The notes under the pieces were generated by a model. That model was given only the letters and a program-made list of their open reading frames with translations, was not told where the DNA came from and did no database searches. The translations under genes were made by a program, and so were the position numbers. A stretch of DNA of 58,326 nucleotides, taken from NCBI RefSeq assembly GCF_050433445.1, contig NZ_JBNPXF010000021.1, forward strand, positions 1 to 58,326, written 5' to 3'. This DNA is from Kroppenstedtia sanguinis (GTDB lineage: Bacteria > Bacillota > Bacilli > Thermoactinomycetales > DSM-45169). Positions 8,888 to 17,041 of this stretch are shown here, piece by piece; within the stretch, counting starts at the first letter, position 1; the number at the start of each line of letters is the position of its first letter.

Positions 8888-9850
8888 TCAACTTACTATG
8901 TAGCAGAACAGGGCAGCTGCTCCTGCAAACAGCCAACTGCTAAGAATCAATACCCGGGCTGTCTCCTGGATGTGGCGCGGCTTCTTTGGATACAAGGGAT
9001 CCCCCAGGGTAGCTATGTGGGAGAGCACTCCACGATATCGGTTCTCCCCTCCCAGCTGAATCCCCAACCCCCCTGCCAGCAAGGACTCTGTGATGCCACT
9101 GTTGGGACTGGGGTGCTTTGAGGCATCCCGTCGCCACATGTGCCAGGCTTGTCGGGGGGAGTGACCTGTCAGGGCGAGGGCTAATAGCACAGGTGGAATC
9201 GTGAGGCGGGCCGGCACCCAGTTGGCCAGGTCGTCCAGCCGAGCAGAAGCCCAGCCCAGATCCCGGTACCGTTCATCCTTGTATCCCACCATGGAGTCCA
9301 GGGTGTTGACCGCCCGGTAGGCCAATGCCAACGGCGCCCCACCCAAAGCAGCAAAGAAAAGAGGCGATGTGACAGCGTCCACGATATTTTCTGCTACCGT
9401 CTCCACCGCTCCCCGCACCACTTCCGGTTCCTCTAAATGGTCGGTATCTCGTCCGACCACGAAGGAGAGTGCTCTGCGGGCCCCCGGCAAATCCCCTGCT
9501 TCCAATGCGTGAAGAATCTCTCGACCTGCCTCCGCTAACCCCTTGACAGCGATCGTGGTGGAGATCAGCCACACCTCCAATACGCGGGCCGCCCACCAGG
9601 AGAAAGATTCCACTGTAGCCAATAGAAAATAAGAGACCCCATAGACCGTTCCCACTACCACCAAGGGCAGGAGACAACCCAGCAGGCGGATTCGCCACCC
9701 TTCCCGAAGTTCCGCCATTCCCCGGCGCAGGATTCTTTCCACCTGGGTGATCCCCCATCCCATCCCTACCACCGGATGAGGAAAATGTCGCGGGTCCCCC
9801 ACCCAACGGTCCACGACGCAAGCCAACAGTAAAATGAGCGCCGGGATCAT
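8888..9850 (-). CDS. cbiB: Adenosylcobinamide-phosphate synthase
   Basis: 320 aa. CbiB/CobD attaches aminopropanol (or its phosphate) to adenosylcobyric acid and is an integral membrane enzyme. The N-terminus MIPALILLLACVVDRWVGDP with HPVVGMG is the family signature, and several hydrophobic segments follow (about 1-20, 50-80, 195-215, 300-320). The ATG at 9850 overlaps the cbiZ stop by 4 bp. The same frame stays open 336 bp upstream, but that part has no CbiB similarity and is cbiZ read in another frame. It is the last gene of the operon. Confidence 0.93.
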   Translation of the reverse strand: MIPALILLLACVVDRWVGDPRHFPHPVVGMGWGITQVERILRRGMAELREGWRIRLLGCLLPLVVVGTVYGVSYFLLATVESFSWWAARVLEVWLISTTIAVKGLAEAGREILHALEAGDLPGARRALSFVVGRDTDHLEEPEVVRGAVETVAENIVDAVTSPLFFAALGGAPLALAYRAVNTLDSMVGYKDERYRDLGWASARLDDLANWVPARLTIPPVLLALALTGHSPRQAWHMWRRDASKHPSPNSGITESLLAGGLGIQLGGENRYRGVLSHIATLGDPLYPKKPRHIQETARVLILSSWLFAGAAALFCYIVS

Positions 9851-10545
9851 CTCCGCTGACGCTCCCGAAGCACCGTTTCTCGAATCGCTTCCCGAACTGC
9901 CTGCCCCACGACCTGTCCCAGAGGACTGACCGCTCCGGCATAGGCATGTACGTATTTCTCTCTTCTCCGTTGGGTGGAAGCAATCATCACCGCATCCGTC
10001 GTGGTCCCCGTGGCAGACCGCCCCTCCCCGTCCCTTACATCCAGTTCTTGAAGCGCCGCTGCTTTCGCCTCGGTAACGGTGATCACCGTATTCACCAGCG
10101 CTCCCTCTGTCAATTCGCCATCCACTACCAGGAGGATATTGATCGTCCCTGGGTCTGGATGATCCATGAAAACTGGACCCGGCCATCCCATCCTCGCTGC
10201 ATTGCTGACACCGGCGGTCACGATGGCTGCCACCTGTACCAGGGGATCCCCCATTTGAATCACGGAGGCGTTCTCCATCCGGGCGGCGGTCAGCAGGGTG
10301 GGCGTCTGTTCCGGGTCATATCCATTAGCCACCAACCAACCGCGGGTCTCCTCCACTGGGTCCCCTTCCCGATAATCCTTATCCACATGGCGATTTACCA
10401 GGGTTCGCCAGCATCCCCTCCCCCCTCCCACGGAGGCGCTGGAGAGCACTGCCAGCGGTGTGGTAGAGGAAAGGCTGAGATGGCTATCTTCGATATGAAG
10501 AAACAGATTCCCTTCGTTAAACAGATGGCGCCTGACCGCCTTCAT
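9847..10545 (-). CDS. cbiZ: Adenosylcobinamide amidohydrolase
   Basis: 232 aa. CbiZ hydrolyses the aminopropanol amide of adenosylcobinamide to give adenosylcobyric acid, so it lets the cell remodel scavenged cobamides. Seen: LAVLSSASVGGGRG near the N-terminus, TAARMENASV, TAGVSNAARMG and a C-terminal TGTTTDAV followed by YAGAVSPLGQVVGQAV, all typical of CbiZ. The ATG has AAGGGGG upstream and overlaps the cobC 3' end by 29 bp. Its presence beside cbiB, which rebuilds the amide, points to salvage rather than de novo synthesis. Confidence 0.92.
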   Translation of the reverse strand: MKAVRRHLFNEGNLFLHIEDSHLSLSSTTPLAVLSSASVGGGRGCWRTLVNRHVDKDYREGDPVEETRGWLVANGYDPEQTPTLLTAARMENASVIQMGDPLVQVAAIVTAGVSNAARMGWPGPVFMDHPDPGTINILLVVDGELTEGALVNTVITVTEAKAAALQELDVRDGEGRSATGTTTDAVMIASTQRRREKYVHAYAGAVSPLGQVVGQAVREAIRETVLRERQRR

Positions 10546-11176
10546 CTCTTTTCCCCCTTTCTTCGGTTCCCCTTTTTTTCTTCAGTTCCCTTAGGAAAAC
10601 CTCCCGCCACTTCGGCGGTTCCCAGGTGACCGCCAGGATGCCGCCGTGGGGGAGGGAACGCTCCCAGAACCTGCTGGGATCCCCCTCCAAATGGTGGGAG
10701 ATAAACCAACGAATCGGCCCCCCGTGGCTGACGGCCACCGTCACATCCCCAGAGCCCAATTCCAAGGGGATGCGGTCCAACCAACGTTGCAACCGGGACT
10801 CCATCTCAGCCCCTGTTTCTCCTCCTGGTGGGGAAACCCGGTGTGGATGAGCCAGCCAACGCTGTAACTGCTCTGGAGCCTGGGCGTGGATTTCATCATA
10901 GGTGAAACCCTCCCACTCGCCAAAGGAAAGCTCCCGCAAATGGGAGGTCGGTTCCACCTCCGCTTCGGGAAATTGGGTCAGCAACGGCTCTGCTGTCTGA
11001 CGGCAGCGGAGCAGGTCACTGGTCCAGATCCGTCGGACCTGCAGGCCGGACAAGGCTTCCGCCGCCTCTTCCGCTTGTTCTCTACCCACCTGATTCAGAG
11101 CCGGATCTGACCAGCCACAATAACGCCGCTCCCGGTTAGCCTGGGTTTCCCCATGGCGAAGCCAGACTAAAATCAA
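10517..11176 (-). CDS. cobC: Alpha-ribazole phosphatase-type histidine phosphatase
   Basis: 219 aa, histidine phosphatase fold. The catalytic loop is LRHGETQANRERRYCGWSD, with a second catalytic region VSHGGPIR. In cobalamin clusters this enzyme removes the 5'-phosphate from alpha-ribazole phosphate or adenosylcobalamin phosphate. The likely start is a TTG that overlaps the cobS stop (TTGA) with GGGGGTG upstream. The frame is open much further upstream, but that part is antisense-like read-through of cobS without family features. Assignment to the B12 role rests on position. Confidence 0.88.
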   Translation of the reverse strand: MILVWLRHGETQANRERRYCGWSDPALNQVGREQAEEAAEALSGLQVRRIWTSDLLRCRQTAEPLLTQFPEAEVEPTSHLRELSFGEWEGFTYDEIHAQAPEQLQRWLAHPHRVSPPGGETGAEMESRLQRWLDRIPLELGSGDVTVAVSHGGPIRWFISHHLEGDPSRFWERSLPHGGILAVTWEPPKWREVFLRELKKKRGTEERGKRDEGGQAPSV

Positions 11177-11910
11177 CTCGACACCCCCGTCAGCAATAAC
11201 CACAGCAAAAGAATTCCTGCCTCTGTTGCCTCCACCAAAGCTCCATAAAGATCTCCTGTCCATCCTCCCAGCCGTTTCCAGGCCAGTCGGGCCCAGAGGA
11301 GAACCCACACCAGCGGGATCACAAAAAACCACAATCCCTGGAATCCAGCGATCCCCACGGCCACCAAGAGAGTCAACAGCGTGGCTCCCGCTAGGGAGAT
11401 CAGAGTAAGTCCCTCTCGCAAGCCCTTTCCGATCCCATCCTGGGTCAGGTAAGGAAAAAAGCGGATCGCAAGCAATAGCGCCCACCGTCCAAACATTGGA
11501 GCCATCAACAGAGGAATCCACAGTGGATCGGGAGTCGAAGCTAGTACCGACGCCTTTAGCAATAAGAGGAGGATCGCAGCGATCACTCCCATGGCACCCA
11601 CCCGGCTGTCTTTCATAATTTCCAGGGTGCGTTCCCGTGAGCGGTAAGAACCGAATCCGTCCGCCACGTCCATCCACCCGTCCAGATGTAGACCCCCAGT
11701 CAGCCAGACCCAGAGTCCAAGGAGCAACACGCCTCGCACCCCGGCAGGAAACCAAGACGCCACCGCCAGATCGAAACCCGCCAGCACACCGCCGATCACC
11801 AGGCCCACGACGGGATAATAACGGACACTGCGAGACCACCCACCCGGATGAGACCCCCGCGGTACAGGAATGCGGGTCAGAAAGGAGAGAGCTGTAAAAA
11901 AAGCGTTCAT
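11173..11910 (-). CDS. cobS: Adenosylcobinamide-GDP ribazoletransferase (cobalamin synthase)
   Basis: 245 aa integral membrane protein. CobS joins adenosylcobinamide-GDP with alpha-ribazole (phosphate). The Mg-binding signature GGLHLDGWMDVADGFGS is at about residues 90-106, with SRVGAMG shortly after. N-terminal FLTRIPVPRG is also typical. The start overlaps the cobU stop by 4 bp and its stop overlaps the cobC start. Length is normal for the family. Confidence 0.95.
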   Translation of the reverse strand: MNAFFTALSFLTRIPVPRGSHPGGWSRSVRYYPVVGLVIGGVLAGFDLAVASWFPAGVRGVLLLGLWVWLTGGLHLDGWMDVADGFGSYRSRERTLEIMKDSRVGAMGVIAAILLLLLKASVLASTPDPLWIPLLMAPMFGRWALLLAIRFFPYLTQDGIGKGLREGLTLISLAGATLLTLLVAVGIAGFQGLWFFVIPLVWVLLWARLAWKRLGGWTGDLYGALVEATEAGILLLWLLLTGVSS

Positions 11911-12443
11911 CCCTTCACCTTCCAGGGCACCCCGGACACCACCATCCAGACTTCCTCCGCCCGTCGCGCCGTCTGTTGATTGATACTTCCCAGTGTATCC
12001 TGGAAAAGCCGGCCCAAGGGAGTCATCGCCACTCCACCCAGACCTGTTTCAGAGGTAACCAGCACCGCCTCTCCTTCCTTCAACACTTCCAAAACTCTCT
12101 CCATCTCCTCTTCCATTTCTTTTACCACCGCGTCCCGCCTTTCTTCGCCATCTTCTTCTGGAAGTTGCATCAGACGATTGGCCACCCAGGTGGAAAGGCA
12201 GTCCACCAGGATTCCATCCCTTTCTGGCCCCTTGCTGAGAGCCTGGGTCAGATGCAACGGCTCCTCCACCAGTCCCCATTCCCTCGGCCGACGTTCCCGG
12301 TGACGTTGCACCCGCGCCTGCATTTCTTTATCAGTCACGACCCCTGTGGCCACATACAGAACCCGCTGGCCCATTTCTTTTGCCAAATCCTCGGCAAAAC
12401 GACTCTTCCCGGAACGTACGCCCCCTGTCACCAGCCGGATCAT
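11907..12443 (-). CDS. cobU: Adenosylcobinamide kinase / guanylyltransferase
   Basis: 178 aa. CobU phosphorylates adenosylcobinamide and transfers GMP to it. The P-loop is VTGGVRSGKSRFAE at the very N-terminus; ILVDCLSTWVANRL and VTSETGLGGV are conserved blocks. It starts at the ATG at 12443, overlapping the cobD stop by 4 bp. The frame is open upstream to 12611, but that is cobD in another frame. Confidence 0.95.
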   Translation of the reverse strand: MIRLVTGGVRSGKSRFAEDLAKEMGQRVLYVATGVVTDKEMQARVQRHRERRPREWGLVEEPLHLTQALSKGPERDGILVDCLSTWVANRLMQLPEEDGEERRDAVVKEMEEEMERVLEVLKEGEAVLVTSETGLGGVAMTPLGRLFQDTLGSINQQTARRAEEVWMVVSGVPWKVKG

Positions 12444-13579
12444 CGCGGGGCCCTCCCTGGAGAGGAAAGGATCTCCGCCAAAGCAGTCAACAACTGCTGA
12501 TTCTCCTCCCGACTGCGCAGGGCCACCCGGACATAGCAACCGTCCAACCCAGGGAAAGTGGAGGCATCCCGGATCATGATTCCCCGCTTCCCCAATTCTC
12601 CCTGCAACCAAAGGGACGGCGATTCCGCCCCCGCCAGGGATCCCTCCAAACGGAGCAAAAAGTAATTAACCTTTCCCGGGAGCACCTCTACCTGCGGGAA
12701 CAAACGAAGTCCCTCTAGCAAAAAAGGGCGTTCCCTCGCTAGCCAGGCCCAGGTTTTCTCCTCAAATTCCCGGTCCTGAAGTGCTGCCTCCCCCGCCAGC
12801 TGAGCCAGACCATTCACACTCCAAGGGGTCTGCCAGCGCCGCAATCGGTGGATCCACTCCTCAGAGGCCACAGCATAGCCCAACCGCAACCCTGGCAATG
12901 CATAAAATTTGGTCATAGACCGAAACAAGATCGTCGTCGGAAACTTCCGCAACTGCGGAAGCAGGCTGATCTCCCCCGACTCCATCAGAAAATCGAGGAA
13001 GGCCTCATCCACCGCCAACACCGTTTTCCACCGAGCGGCTTCTTCGGCGGCAGTAGCCAGATCCTCCAGCGATAACAGGGTGCCTGAGGGATTATTGGGA
13101 TAGCCCACCCAAGCCAGATCCACCTCCCGAATCCAGTCCAACAGCTCTTCCCGCCCAGGGAGAAACCCTCTTTTCCAATCGGTCTGCAACGGGGAGATCT
13201 GCAGACCCCGTTTGCGAGCCGCCTGTTCGTATTCAGTGAAGGAGGGATGGATCACCCCCACTCGCCGGGGAGCAGCCGCGGAATAAATGTTGTGGATCAA
13301 CTCCGCGCCGCCATTTCCAACCAAGACTTCCTCTGGCCTCACCTGTAACCGCTGGGCCAGCAGATGGGTCAGCCGTCGACAGGCGGGGTCAGGATACCGG
13401 GAGATCAACGGCAGCTCCGTCTCCGACACCGCTTTTTGCAAGGACTCCACCACGCTAGGCGGCGGGCCGAGAGGATTGATATTGGCACTGAAATCCAGAA
13501 AGGAGTCCGGCTCTTTGCCAAACCGCTCCCCGGCAGTCCACCGATCCCCTCCGTGACCGTAGCGTTCTAGTCCGTCCAT
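12440..13579 (-). CDS. cobD: Threonine-phosphate decarboxylase (HisC-like PLP enzyme)
   Basis: About 379 aa, fold-type I PLP enzyme. It makes (R)-1-amino-2-propanol phosphate, the linker added by CbiB. Seen: FSANINPLGPP near the N-terminus, VGYPNNPSGTL in the middle, and the PLP lysine in RSMTKFYALPGLRLGYAVA. The family overlaps with histidinol-phosphate aminotransferase; its place in the cobalamin operon decides the call. A GTG three bases before the ATG is an alternative start. It is coupled to cobU by a 4-bp overlap. Confidence 0.9.
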   Translation of the reverse strand: MDGLERYGHGGDRWTAGERFGKEPDSFLDFSANINPLGPPPSVVESLQKAVSETELPLISRYPDPACRRLTHLLAQRLQVRPEEVLVGNGGAELIHNIYSAAAPRRVGVIHPSFTEYEQAARKRGLQISPLQTDWKRGFLPGREELLDWIREVDLAWVGYPNNPSGTLLSLEDLATAAEEAARWKTVLAVDEAFLDFLMESGEISLLPQLRKFPTTILFRSMTKFYALPGLRLGYAVASEEWIHRLRRWQTPWSVNGLAQLAGEAALQDREFEEKTWAWLARERPFLLEGLRLFPQVEVLPGKVNYFLLRLEGSLAGAESPSLWLQGELGKRGIMIRDASTFPGLDGCYVRVALRSREENQQLLTALAEILSSPGRAPR

Positions 13580-13679
13580 CACATCACTTCCTCTCCTCCC
13601 TAATAAAAAGACACTCCACCTGGAAAAGTGTTCGAGGGGTGAACGTCGAACTTTCCCGCCTCCCCCCTCACTCCATTTT

Positions 13680-14729
13680 TCACAATCCCAACTCGGAAAA
13701 GGTGGCCATCTCCTGAGCCGCCGTCACAGCCGCATCAAACAGGGGAAAAGCGAGTACCGCGCCGCTTCCTTCTCCCAGCCGCATCCCGGCAGTGATCAGC
13801 GGTTGCAGACCCAGCTCTTCCAGCAATAGACCGTGGGCAGGTTCCACCGACAGATGGGAGGCAAACAGATAGGGCTGTACTTGTGGAGCTATCCGAATAG
13901 CCACCAAAGCAGCTACAGTGGAGATCACCCCGTCCAACACCACCGGCAGGCGTTGGCGGGCCGCTCCCAGCATCAAACCCGCCATCGCCCCCACTTCCAG
14001 TCCCCCTACCTTAGCCAAGACATCCAGGGGATCCCTTGGATCTGGACGATTCACCTCCAGACTGCGGCGGATCACTTCTTGCTTTCGCTTCAGACCGGTA
14101 TCATCCAGACCCGTCCCTCGACCGGTCACCCGCTCCACCGACTCCCCAGTCAAAACGCTGGCCACCGCAGCGGCAGCAGTGGTATTACCGATCCCCATCT
14201 CTCCTGTGGCTACCAGTTGCATTCCTTCTTTCTTCAAGCCTTCGGCGGTTTCCAAGCCGATATGTATGGATTTCAAAGCCTCTTCCTGGCTCATCGCAGG
14301 CCCTTGGGTCATATTGACCGTTCCCCGACGCACCTTCCGCTCGATCACTCCATCGGGCACACCTTCCAAGCGGCTACCCACATCCACCACGATCACTCGG
14401 GCTCCGAAACGACGGGCCCACACGTGAACCGCCGCCTTGCCCCAGCTGAAATTCTGCATCATGAGTCCAGTCACTTCTACCGGATAAGCACTGACTCCCT
14501 CTGCAGTCACCCCGTGATCCCCGCAGAAGACCACCACCCCCTTATTCTCGATGGAAGGCTGGGCTTGACCTGTAATCCCTGCCAGTCGTACTAGAATCGT
14601 CTCCAGCTCTCCCAGTGCACCCTGGGGCTTCGTCAGCTGATCGATATGCTCCCTGGCTTTCTGCTCTTCCTCGACATTCACTGATGGAATCCCTTCTGTC
14701 CACTCTTTCAACTTCTCAAATCCCGACAA
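13680..14729 (-). CDS. cobT: Nicotinate-nucleotide-dimethylbenzimidazole phosphoribosyltransferase
   Basis: About 349 aa. CobT makes alpha-ribazole phosphate from NaMN and the lower-ligand base. Signatures: FCGDHGVTAEGVSAYP, TGEMGIGNTTAAAA, and the catalytic glutamate in GMRLGEGSGA near the C-terminus. The preferred start is a TTG with AAAGGAG about 7 nt upstream; a GTG eight codons earlier (14753) is possible. It is first in the B12 gene series, 100 bp before cobD. No B12-riboswitch box could be recognised upstream, so regulation is unclear. Confidence 0.93.
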   Translation of the reverse strand: MSGFEKLKEWTEGIPSVNVEEEQKAREHIDQLTKPQGALGELETILVRLAGITGQAQPSIENKGVVVFCGDHGVTAEGVSAYPVEVTGLMMQNFSWGKAAVHVWARRFGARVIVVDVGSRLEGVPDGVIERKVRRGTVNMTQGPAMSQEEALKSIHIGLETAEGLKKEGMQLVATGEMGIGNTTAAAAVASVLTGESVERVTGRGTGLDDTGLKRKQEVIRRSLEVNRPDPRDPLDVLAKVGGLEVGAMAGLMLGAARQRLPVVLDGVISTVAALVAIRIAPQVQPYLFASHLSVEPAHGLLLEELGLQPLITAGMRLGEGSGAVLAFPLFDAAVTAAQEMATFSELGL

Positions 14730-14859
14730 CGGAATTCTCCTTTCTCGATCCACACTCTTCCTTATTGTACCTCTTCCGCTCCTCCCCGGACAGGCAAGGG
14801 TTACATTTCCCTCACTAATGCCCCTCTAAGCAACCTTGATCCTGTTTTTCAGCAAGGGG

Positions 14860-14932
14860 GGGCTGGATGGTGGGGCGGCTCCGATCTCTTGCAAAGAGCG
14901 CAAAGGCGAATCAAATCCCACCATCCTAGCCC
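14860..14932. repeat. Solo internal hairpin of the MITE family, copy B
   Basis: GGGCTGGATGGTGGG (14860-14874) pairs with CCCACCATCCTAGCCC (14917-14932) with one bulge. The loop carries the family core GATCTCTTGCAAAGAGCGC. The terminal inverted repeats and outer arms of the element are absent. It sits upstream of cobT in a 383-bp gap otherwise without a gene. Confidence 0.65.
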
Positions 14933-15083
14933 ATCTGTGGTTTTCCACACAATGTTCGCAGAGGGGTAGATCACACAAAAGACACGTGCTTCTGCAGAAG
15001 CCACGTGCCATGATAGACCATCTTTTGTATGTAATCCACCACCACAGTTGATAATTAAATCGCGTAATTGGAAAACTCTCCAT

Positions 15084-15105
15084 CCATGATTCCACAAAAT
15101 CATGG
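15084..15105 (-). terminator. Weak hairpin after the GNAT gene
   Basis: CCATGATT-CCACAA-AATCATGG stem directly past the acetyltransferase stop. There is no strong T run, so it is only a possible terminator. Confidence 0.35.
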
Positions 15106-15112
15106 AGCGGAA

Positions 15113-15535
15113 TCAAAGCATTTTTCGAAACACATGGCTGACCCGGTCATACCCCATCCGCTCCTCATAGAATCGGTGGGCATCCCGGCGGGCCAGGCCG
15201 GAGGTGAGTGCCACCGATCCGCATCCTTGACTGCGACCCCAATCTTCCACATAAGTAAGCAGACGTTCCCCACAGCCCTGGGACCGCTGGTCCGAGCGAG
15301 TCACCAGATCATGAACGAACAGATGCTTTCCATAGTAGAGAGTGGCCCGAATCGTCACACCCGTCACGGCCAGGATTTCCCCGGCTTCTTCCAGGGCGAA
15401 TAGACGGTAACCCTCCCTCCTCATCTCTTGTACCAGATGGAGAAAAGACTCCAGCTCCAGATGGGTCCGAAGTTCCTTCATGACCGGATATGCCCGGCGC
15501 CATTCCACTTCTGTCGTCAGTTCCTTGATGCTCAT
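15113..15535 (-). CDS. GNAT-family N-acetyltransferase
   Basis: 140 aa from the ATG at 15535, which has AGAAGGAG about 7 nt upstream. A single GNAT domain: YRLFALEEAGEILAVTGV (beta strands 2-4), the acetyl-CoA-binding loop VTRSDQRSQGCGERLL, and SGLARRDAHRFYEERMGY near the C-terminus. It moves an acetyl group from acetyl-CoA to an unknown amine. It is monocistronic, divergent from the small gene to its right. Confidence 0.9.
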   Translation of the reverse strand: MSIKELTTEVEWRRAYPVMKELRTHLELESFLHLVQEMRREGYRLFALEEAGEILAVTGVTIRATLYYGKHLFVHDLVTRSDQRSQGCGERLLTYVEDWGRSQGCGSVALTSGLARRDAHRFYEERMGYDRVSHVFRKML

Positions 15536-15618
15536 TCGATCTCCTTCTCTGAGTTTTTTGAGAATCATGCATAGAACCCCTGCATCAGGAAATCCTTTCC
15601 TTCAAGGAGGGATTCCAG

Positions 15619-15801
15619 ATGGATGCAAAGAAAACGGGCAAGCCTAAACCCGATACCCAGAGGTTAGACGGACCGGACCTTGAGGGCTCCTTGTCCGCCA
15701 TTAAAAATCAACACAAAACCCGGGTGACAAAACATCCTCACACGGTGGATGAAGACTCACTTCCCCCTGGTGCACAAGATCTGCGCGATTTCAAGGAATG
15801 A
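15619..15801 (+). CDS. Small charged hypothetical protein
   Basis: 60 aa with a strong ribosome site (AAGGAGGGATTCCAG then ATG). It is highly hydrophilic and lysine/aspartate-rich, with no membrane segment, no cysteine and low complexity; it may be disordered. The family is not recognised. Clear initiation signals and no overlapping gene support it as real. It is followed by a MITE-like element. Confidence 0.6.
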   Translation: MDAKKTGKPKPDTQRLDGPDLEGSLSAIKNQHKTRVTKHPHTVDEDSLPPGAQDLRDFKE

Positions 15802-15880
15802 CCTCGGAGGTGTCGTAAAACCCTTGCCGAGGGGGCGGGCCTGTGTGACCCTCCCCGATCTCTTACCAAAAACACCAAGG

Positions 15881-16078
15881 CAGGCGTGTTGATTAGCTAT
15901 ATTGTAGGAAATCAGGTCGGGATGGTGGGACGATGGAGAGCCTTTGCGCTCTTTGCAAGAGATCGGAGCCGCCCCACTATCCCCGTCCCCTCAAGCCATA
16001 TTTTACGATGGAGACAATGGAAGAACGAAAGGATCGTTTCGTTCCCATCATCCACTTTATGGTTCATCAACAGCCCTG
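15881..16078 (+). mobile_element. MITE-like element, copy C (loop inverted)
   Basis: 198 bp bounded by a perfect 9-bp direct repeat ACACCAAGG on both sides. Ends CAGGCGTGTTGATTAGC and CAACAGCCCTG form the terminal inverted repeats. Hairpin arms are GGGATGGTGGG (15919-15929) and CCCACTATCCC (15973-15983). Outer parts align with copy A in the same orientation, but the roughly 39-nt loop is reversed relative to A. No coding capacity. Confidence 0.85.
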
Positions 16079-16166
16079 ACACCAAGGATCTTTGCCCGTC
16101 ACACAGGCCTTCCCTTTTTTTTCACATGAGTGGACCCCCGGTGATCGTGGTTGAATCCCACTCCGA

Positions 16167-16194
16167 GAAAAAGGCCCTTCTTCTGAAGGGGCCT
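16167..16194 (-). terminator. Terminator of the lipoprotein gene
   Basis: Minus strand: GGCCCCTTCAGAAGAAGGGCC followed by five T, just past the stop at 16201. Confidence 0.8.
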
Positions 16195-16200
16195 GTTCGT

Positions 16201-16899
16201 TTACAGAGTCAAATCCGTATTATTGGCCTGTTTCAGCAGGTGTAACCACTCTTTCTTTTCCGAGTCATTCAGAGTGTAAGCGTTCAGATACATCACCATG
16301 TAAATTCCGTCATCTGTAGCAAAAAAGCGGGCTAATCCTTCGATATCCTCTTCAGCCGGATCACTGATCTTCAATCCTACCAACTGATCTTCCCGGTCTT
16401 GGGAGAGGACCTCCCACTCCAGAGATCCCTCACTCTCCTCTTCCATGCCCTCTTTCATCAACATGGCCGTTTGGGAGACGGTGGCTTCCTCCTGCAATCC
16501 TGGAAAATAATGGACACCTAACATTTCCTCAGCTTGATCCGGAGATTCCCCATCCGGTGTAAACGCTGTAAACTCATGTTCCTCATCTTCGCTTTCATAG
16601 CTCGCCTTTTTCCAGTCTTGATCATCTGCCAGGATCGTGATCTTACTGACTTCCAACTCTTTTCCTTTAATCAGAGGATCCGTCCCCTCCGCATTGGTGG
16701 GAGCTTGCGGCTCAGGTTCTACCTCAGTAGAATCATCTTCATCCGGCTGTTTCTCTTTTTTCTCTTTCTTTTGCTGTTCAGCCAACTGCTCTTGGCTAAG
16801 ATCCATCCATTCCTTGGCCACCAGAGAACAACCGCTACTGAGAAGCAGTGCGGAGACCGAGATCATCACAGCGAACCATCTGAATGGCAATCCAAACAC
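16201..16899 (-). CDS. Hypothetical lipoprotein
   Basis: 232 aa. An N-terminal signal sequence with a hydrophobic core (about 9-22) ends in the lipobox LSSGC, so the mature protein is likely diacylated at that Cys on the outer face of the membrane. A charged low-complexity linker of Glu/Lys/Asp follows (about 38-65), then a globular part (about 85-230) with no recognised family. The gene has its own terminator and seems monocistronic. The family is unknown. Confidence 0.82.
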   Translation of the reverse strand: MFGLPFRWFAVMISVSALLLSSGCSLVAKEWMDLSQEQLAEQQKKEKKEKQPDEDDSTEVEPEPQAPTNAEGTDPLIKGKELEVSKITILADDQDWKKASYESEDEEHEFTAFTPDGESPDQAEEMLGVHYFPGLQEEATVSQTAMLMKEGMEEESEGSLEWEVLSQDREDQLVGLKISDPAEEDIEGLARFFATDDGIYMVMYLNAYTLNDSEKKEWLHLLKQANNTDLTL

Positions 16900-16997
16900 C
16901 TCTTTAGCATAATAAGAATTCCCATCTCTATCCTATTGATTTTTCCTTCATCCGTCACTAGGAAGAAAGGTCTATATCAGCTTACCATCAGCCAAGT

Positions 16998-17027
16998 AAA
17001 AACCGCCACCCCTATGGAGTGGCGGTT
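16998..17027 (-). terminator. Terminator of aceBA
   Basis: Minus strand: AACCGCCACTCC-ATA-GGGGTGGCGGTTTTT, a strong hairpin with T run 15 bp after the aceA stop. Confidence 0.85.
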
Positions 17028-17041
17028 GATCCTGTAGATCA

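Noticed and set aside
14754..14860. Cobalamin riboswitch upstream of cobT
   Set aside because: No B12-box-like consensus could be found in the leader, so it was not called.
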